From positions 1 through 64,000 of the forward strand of contig MCFL01000077.1 of the NCBI GenBank assembly GCA_002102555.1: a DNA stretch of 64,000 nucleotides, in the 5' to 3' direction. Positions 59,401 through 64,000 of the stretch are shown here, in pieces (positions within the stretch are counted from its first letter, which is position 1; every line of letters begins with the position of its first letter). The translations under genes were made by a program, and so were the position numbers. This DNA is from Catenaria anguillulae PL171. Taxonomy: Eukaryota > Blastocladiomycota > Blastocladiomycetes > Blastocladiales > Catenariaceae. The notes beneath the pieces are model-generated. The model saw only the letters and a list, made by a program, of their open reading frames with translations, ran no database searches and was not told the DNA's origin.

Positions 59401-62400
59401 TTGATCCTGCATGATTGCGGTGGGCCTTTCTTGCTCGATGAGAGTGTGGTGAACTTCGGCTTCGACAATGGAAACGGTCGCGGACGAGGTAACAACCACC
59501 TCTTGCGATTGGGCCACGTCAACGTGAGCCTCCACATGCTCGAGGGAGACGGATGAAGTGCTGGACATGACAACGTGCTCTTCCTCGGCGCGGATGTGCT
59601 CTTGAGCTTGACTGGTCGCCTCCTCGGTCAGCGACTCGGCCGTGGCAGTTCTAGATGCCTGCTCCATACATGTCTCCCGCTCCACGACAACATCGTCCTC
59701 AAGGAGGGACTCGTCATGCGCCACCGGCTCTGGGACGGCAGCCTGAGGCTCGCTCTTGTCGATGGTAGTGAGGATGTGTGTCTCAACGGAGATGGAAGAT
59801 GAGTCAGACACGACGACTTGCTCCTGCTCGGCGAATTGCTCGTCTTGGGTTTGAGCGACAACTGCAGACGCGAGAGTAATCGCGTCGTTCGGCTCGTGGC
59901 TGCCGAGAACATCGCACTCCCCCTCGTTGACTACAGTTTGAACTTGCACTTGCTCAACCGTGACGGTACTGGCCTCGTTCGCGACGGCCTGTGTCTCGAC
60001 AACAACGACATTGAGCGATTCTTCGGTGGTCAAAGTGACTTGCTCTGGTTCGGCAACCGTCTCGACTTGAGCTTGGGCAAGCTCTTCAGAGTTGAAGGCA
60101 ATGGAGCCACTTGGCGCGTGCTCGCGCTCGGTGCCGCAGAGTTCCGCGACGGCAATCTCGGTTTGCGCTTGCGACTGCTCGCTGGTGATGGCACTGGCCT
60201 CGACGACAAGTACTTGGACGGCATCTGCGCCGTCGTCTTTAATGGGCTCGACCACGTCTTCAGCAGACGCAGCGACAACGACCGTGACCTCCTCAGCAGG
60301 CTCGTGTGCAGCCGCTTGTCCCAATTCGCGCGCATTCGCGACCACCACAATCTCCTCTGCCTTGGCAAGATCCTTGGAAGCCTCGGTTTGAGGTGCCTCC
60401 TCGTGACGCATTTCAACGGCAACAGCAACAGCAACGGCCTCGACCTCCTCCTTATCATGGTCGGCACCAACTCTTGCTCAACGTCGCGCACAGTGACGAC
60501 CTGTTCCTCCTTCGACTTGATGTGAATCTCGGCGTGCGATAGCTCCTCATGACGGACATCAACGGCAGCGGCGGCAGCGAGCGCGCCCGACTGGACAACG
60601 ATGCGCAGCTCGTCACGCTCAGCCTGAACAAGCGTGAGTTCGTGCTTGACTTGAACCAACTCCTCCTGCAAGGACGAGACGCGCAAAGCCCATTCTTTGT
60701 CGCGGCGCCACGACGACTCGCACCACTCGTTGTGGGCCGTGCACAGGGCCGCAACGGATTCGGCGCGCAAAACTTGGACCTGGTGGTCATGATCACGGGT
60801 CGACACGGCCAGCTCGGCAGTCAACTTGCCGACTTGGGCTTGCAATCCGTCAATGGTGATTTGCAGTTCCTCAACGCGGGAAATGGTAGATCCGCCCGTC
60901 GACGACGACACTTGGGATTGATACGTGGCGAGCTGACTGACGAGGTCAAAGTTGGTGGCTTGCAACTCTTGCAGGCGGGCTTCGGATGCTTGCGATTCCG
61001 ATTGAAGCGCGGCCAAAGCCTCGTTCAGGTCGTTGATCTTGCATTCAAGGACTGACTTGGCGCTTTCGAGACCAGTAACGAGATCGCGAAGGGTAGTGGC
61101 CTCAGCCGTGAACTTTTGGACTTCAGCCGAGTGCGATTCGGTGAGAACATGGTACTCGCGAGCGAAGCGGGCCGACATTTCGGCCACTTCGGCGGCATTC
61201 ATGGATTGAGCGGCTTCGAGTTCCTTTTTCAACGCTTGCAGGTTGGCCTCAAGGGCATCGTGCTCCAGGAGCGTACACTACGATTGACGTTCCGGCAGGA
61301 AAAAAAAAGGTAAGTAAAAAATGTCTGCTGGGCAGCAGCAGGCCGACGGCAAGGGTCATACTACGCACCTCCTTGTCATGCTTGACATTGTTGGACACTG
61401 GGCATAGTCAGCAATCTTGACTTCCAACTCGGCCGTGCGAGCCATCGACTCTGACAAGGCAGCTTGCACTTGCTCCAGGGCGATAGCCGACATGGCCGCG
61501 GCCGTCTTGAGAGCCTCCAGTTCGGCTGCATGCTTTTCCTCCAAGGCGGCAATCTGCTTGGCGTGCTCGCGCTTGAGCTCGTCGAGTTTGTCGGAATCGT
61601 CGCCTTCATTGGCGGCCTTCAACGAAACAAGGCATGCGTTGAGCTCGCCACCAAGCTTTTCCTCGAGCGAGGCAAGCTCGTCCTGGTGGGCCTTGACAAG
61701 AGCGTCACGGGTTGAACGTGTTGGGCGAGCAAGGTTTGCGTGAGCTCCTCCATTTCGTGTTCGTGTTGCTGGCGGAGCTCTTCGAGGTCCACGGACACCT
61801 CCGACGGCGACGATTCGCGGACAACGGGCTCGACAACCGCGGCGGCTTCGACAGCAGGTGCCGGCAAGTCTGCCACGGGCTCCTGGCCTTCCGCGCCAGA
61901 CGCGGCGGTATCAGTTTCGTGCTGGGGTTCTTGAACATTGACGAGGCGTTGGCGCAGCTCCTCATTCTAAAACATTACAAGTTGCAAGTCAGTAAGTGAC
62001 GAAAAGGATTGCATTCTGTGCGAAACGTGAACGTGGTCTCACCTCAGCCTTGAGCTTTTCGATTGCCTTCTTCAACTCTTCATTCTCGGCCAATGCAGCG
62101 ACGGACGACTCGGACGCCACCGAGGAGGCCGTCTTACGGGCCGTGACAACCGAGCGGCGGACGGTCGGCGAGGACGCGGAAGACCCAGCAGTGGAACCAG
62201 TCGACTTGATGGGCGTCGTTTTGCCGGCGGACAAACGGGAGACAGACGCAGCCGTCGGCTTCAAGTAGGACGCTTCACGCGTCCCGTGACTGATGGTCGT
62301 CTTGCTGGTCACAACGGGCGAGGTTGAGGCACTCGACGATGTGCGGCGGGCAGCGATCGGCGTCGATGGGGCCGACTTGAAACGGACGTGCGGCGAACAT

Positions 62401-62470
62401 TGGGACTGACACTCGGGGTGCTGGCGTCGTCCGCCGGCCTCGTCGAGGCTGGATGGTTTGTAGATGACAT
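49645..62470 (-). CDS. giant coiled-coil and repeat protein of about 3,900 codons, unknown family
   Basis: About 17 exons: 62470-62043, 61966-61369, 61277-57429, 57356-57243, 57177-56605, 56535-56284, 56216-56010, 55928-55830, 55750-55507, 55441-55148, 55065-54832, 54763-54536, 54462-54227, 54149-53919, 53842-53406, 53336-50525, 50433-49645. Layout: basic Ser/Thr head, coiled coil, long Val/Glu/Gln/Ser-rich acidic region, phase-1 exon modules with Gly/Ala/Val segments, a duplicated globular domain, a second Val/Glu/Ala region, and a C-terminus with VMTRRFVIKRTIITNPLTGE ending KAKRKSGFFQRMFGSK. About ten frame breaks (near 62401, 61711, 61396, 60458, 55587, 54417, 54356, 53740, 52980, 52870, 52765, 52390) and a TGA near 53610 interrupt it, several at short G or C runs. 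ATG 62470 is in another frame than the following exon body, so the start is unsure. A scaffold role is only a guess from shape. Confidence 0.7.
51575..52790 (-). other. two diverged copies of an unknown globular domain in the giant protein
   Basis: Copy 1 (about 52790-52294) reads WIQAVTFISEADVTDYL, FEFIWLLHKATGTLYEQDLA, RLVMFRQIVSHVTHAHI, YDQFLRHAIMIRRADGAMEL, QWQEYRAFCMTNFGAVVSML. Copy 2 (about 52180-51575) has FVKLVALVHMSLGAEFRRDI, RFVQLQQLIVSVTTVDVTIV, YHCLIRDAILILSQDGKVDI, QWEAFMLHRFGRVLSLLPEP. Order, spacing and hydrophobic pattern agree, so this is an internal duplication of a helical domain of about 160-200 residues. No family recognised. Confidence 0.65.
53406..57428 (-). repeat. array of symmetric phase-1 exon modules in the giant gene
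   Basis: Exons 4-15 (114, 573, 252, 207, 99, 244, 294, 234, 228, 236, 231 and 437 nt) are all bounded by phase-1 introns of 65-82 nt; most junctions fall in a Gly, Val or Ala codon with donor GTATG or GTACG. Many modules share one plan: acidic Val/Glu/Thr/Gln segment, a hydrophobic Gly/Ala/Val stretch (GVAVAAVGIATSAV, VIGTVISAVSVSAVASG, IGVAVAGAAVVSTVV, LVAMGAGAVAIGAGIAIAS), Ser/Asp run, then a short EAxCEQxxDG-like end. Odd lengths at 244, 236 and 437 mark frame breaks. Confidence 0.7.
60460..61966 (-). other. N-terminal coiled-coil region of the giant protein
   Basis: Covers exon 2 and the first part of exon 3 (introns 62042-61967 and 61368-61278). Heptad-rich sequence such as EELRQQHEHEMEELTQTLLA, KLDELKREHAKQIAALEEKH and SLQEELVQVKHELTLVQAER runs for several hundred residues. 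It is typical of long parallel coiled coils. Two frame breaks (near 61711 and 61396) fall inside, and one at the end (60458), where the Val/Glu-rich region begins. Confidence 0.7.
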
Positions 62471-64000
62471 GATGGTGTGTTTGGGTGTACTTGCAGTTGA
62501 ATGCGGGTGACGCTGGTGTACGCTCTATGGTGCGGCTGTCCAACGGGTATGATTTGTGTGTGCAATAGGATGTACAGTTATGTACATGAATGTTACATGC
62601 GTTCAAAGAGGAGGCACCGCCGCACTTCTTGTGGCCGGACACTCCGGTCGGCGGAGACCGATACGGCGGCCGATACACTCAATGCCGTTGTTGGGGCAGA
62701 TTGAGTCAGTTGCTCGGTCCGTGCCATGTTGCGATGGCGAAGGCAACGGTGGCGTTTGTTGTTCGCCCTGCATGAACCGTTTCCGGTGTTGGACCCGCAT
62801 CTTGGGTTTGCAGGTTTTGCGTTGATTGGTTGGATTTGGAAATGAGCGGGCGGCTGGGGATGTCTCGCGTGTTTTTGCACACAATGTCTCACTCGTTCCC
62901 TACCTCTGCAACCAAAAGGCGAAGATACCTCTGCAACCTGATTTAATTGCGTTTCTTTGGTAATAGCAGCCCTTCGAATCCCGAGCTTGAATCACTTCCT
63001 CCAAACTCCAGCCGGCTCTCCCGTCAGATCCATGGTCATTGCCTCAAAATCATCCTGGCGTCGAGCTTGCCACAAGCACCAGCGCGAACCCCCCCCCCCA
63101 TGAGATGCGTGTGGGCGGTGGGGAAGGAAGGACGCTTGGCCAAGAGACTGAAAGTGAGACATCGACTCCTGCCATCAGTTAGAAGCCATGGGCATGATTA
63201 AGGACGAGTTCAATCGGACCCAGCCGCTTTCACATTCGTCTTGACGAACCCTGCAGGCGGAGTCGGCATCAACTTATGACCTCGATTGGTAACCTCAGGA
63301 CGACTTGCAAGCGATTGCTCTCGCCCATCGGATCGGGCAACCCAGACCTGTTCTTGCCTACCAGCTTGCGACCCTGGATTCGGTCGCGAAGCGGACGGTA
63401 GAGATCATTGTGCAACTGACGGGCAATCAAGCGAAAAGGTAAGACAGTGTCGGATGCAGACATGTTTGAGCGGTTTGGTGAGAGGGCGGTGGTCTGGAAA
63501 AATGTCTCGCCACAATCCTTTTCGCAGTTCTGGGATGAAGAATGGCAAATCTGTGATATTGAATGCAAGCAATACATTCCTGTACTGGGTACATGTCTAA
63601 CTGCTACTCGACCAGGACATCACCCGCTTTGGTACTTCGCCTCCAAAACAAAACTTGCCTGATTGCAGCACCCTTTTGGCGTCTGGTAAGGCTCGAGGAT
63701 GGGCTTTTGGTTCTCTTATGCGTCCGTTCCAAAGTTCCCAATGGTACTCGACGTCGTTTGTATGGCCCAGAATCTGCACAAATTCTTCGTCTCGACGAGT
63801 GATTCGACACATGCGAGACCGTTTTCCGGATCTATAAAACTATGCTGATGGCTCGGGCTTGTCTGCTGCGATGTTGATGGATAAATGGAAACGAAAAGGC
63901 GCTCAAGTTGAGGCAAAGATCATTCGACCTTGAATCGTATGACGATTGGTTTCACGCACTTGAGCCATAACACGCATGTCAACACCTTGACTGCAGGGTG
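62471..64000. other. right edge, no firm gene
   Basis: Holds the upstream region of the giant gene. A small minus-strand ORF from ATG 63463 to 63269 (MSASDTVLPFRLIARQLHND, 64 aa) and another frame at 63812-63597 (ELWNGRIREPKAHPRALPDA) look faintly protein-like, but neither can be extended or assigned. A C-run lies near 63091-63100. Confidence 0.35.

Noticed and set aside
50516..60525. Long plus-strand ORFs antisense to the giant gene (for example 50819-51595 and 59818-60525)
   Set aside because: They mirror the low-complexity minus-strand coding sequence and have composition expected of shadows, with no motifs or splice logic of their own.
61989..62678. A separate gene from the ORF at 61989-62678
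   Set aside because: Its protein-like part runs directly into the next exon of the giant gene through a good intron (62042-61967).
1..64000. tRNA or rRNA genes
   Set aside because: No cloverleaf with matching arms or conserved rRNA core was recognised by eye; a covariance-model scan would settle it.

Overview
The window is nuclear DNA of a fungus, most probably a zoosporic fungus of the chytrid type. Genes carry many short GT-AG introns (56-127 nt, donors mostly GTACGT, GTATGT or GTAAGT). There are fungal mitochondrial proteins (Pam17, Cox4-type, Qcr7, mL43), a GATA factor of the fungal kind, a CatSper-like channel as expected in flagellated cells, and a plant-type LRR receptor of the sort expanded in chytrids. 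The organism call is inference from gene content. No rRNA, tRNA, CRISPR or bacterial operon was recognised.

Layout. 0.4-5 kb: one hypothetical ORF and at least three partly decayed relatives of an unknown Pro/Ser-rich family. 6.9-12.7 kb: compact genes for mL43, a MINDY deubiquitinase (divergent from mL43), an M20 amidohydrolase and an unknown helical protein. 13.9-16 kb: an LRR receptor built from seven identical-size 72-nt LRR exons split by near-identical introns. 16.6-19.4 kb: remnant of a Ty3/gypsy-like retroelement. 19.7-25 kb, minus strand: Pam17, a BRD7/9-like bromodomain protein and a Pab2/PABPN1-like protein. 25.7-34.5 kb, plus strand: COX4, QCR7, a long-chain acyl-CoA synthetase and a CCCH zinc-finger protein with an N-terminal membrane segment. 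34.8-35.5 kb: an Alr4036-type FMN-binding protein. 38.6-41.6 kb: a six-exon GATA factor. 42.0-42.8 kb: a secreted Egh16/MAS-like protein with a Lys/Gly/Ala tail. 44.6-49.4 kb: CatSper-like channel divergent from a MavL/DUF4804-like protein, then a ZIP zinc transporter. 49.6-62.5 kb, minus strand: one giant gene of about 17 exons and about 3,900 codons, with an N-terminal coiled coil, a very long Val/Glu/Gln/Ser-rich region, an array of phase-1 exon modules and a duplicated unknown globular domain. It has no family I recognise and is the best candidate here for an undescribed protein.

How genes work together. Several products act in mitochondria (mL43, Pam17, Cox4, Qcr7), but they lie on both strands with separate promoters, so this is neighbourhood and not an operon. 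Two close divergent pairs (mL43/MINDY and channel/MavL-like) may share promoters.

Limits. Exon joins were found by eye from reading frame, splice signals and family similarity. The giant gene has about ten frame breaks, many in short G or C runs, which look more like base-count errors than decay but cannot be decided here. Start codons are checked ATGs unless stated.
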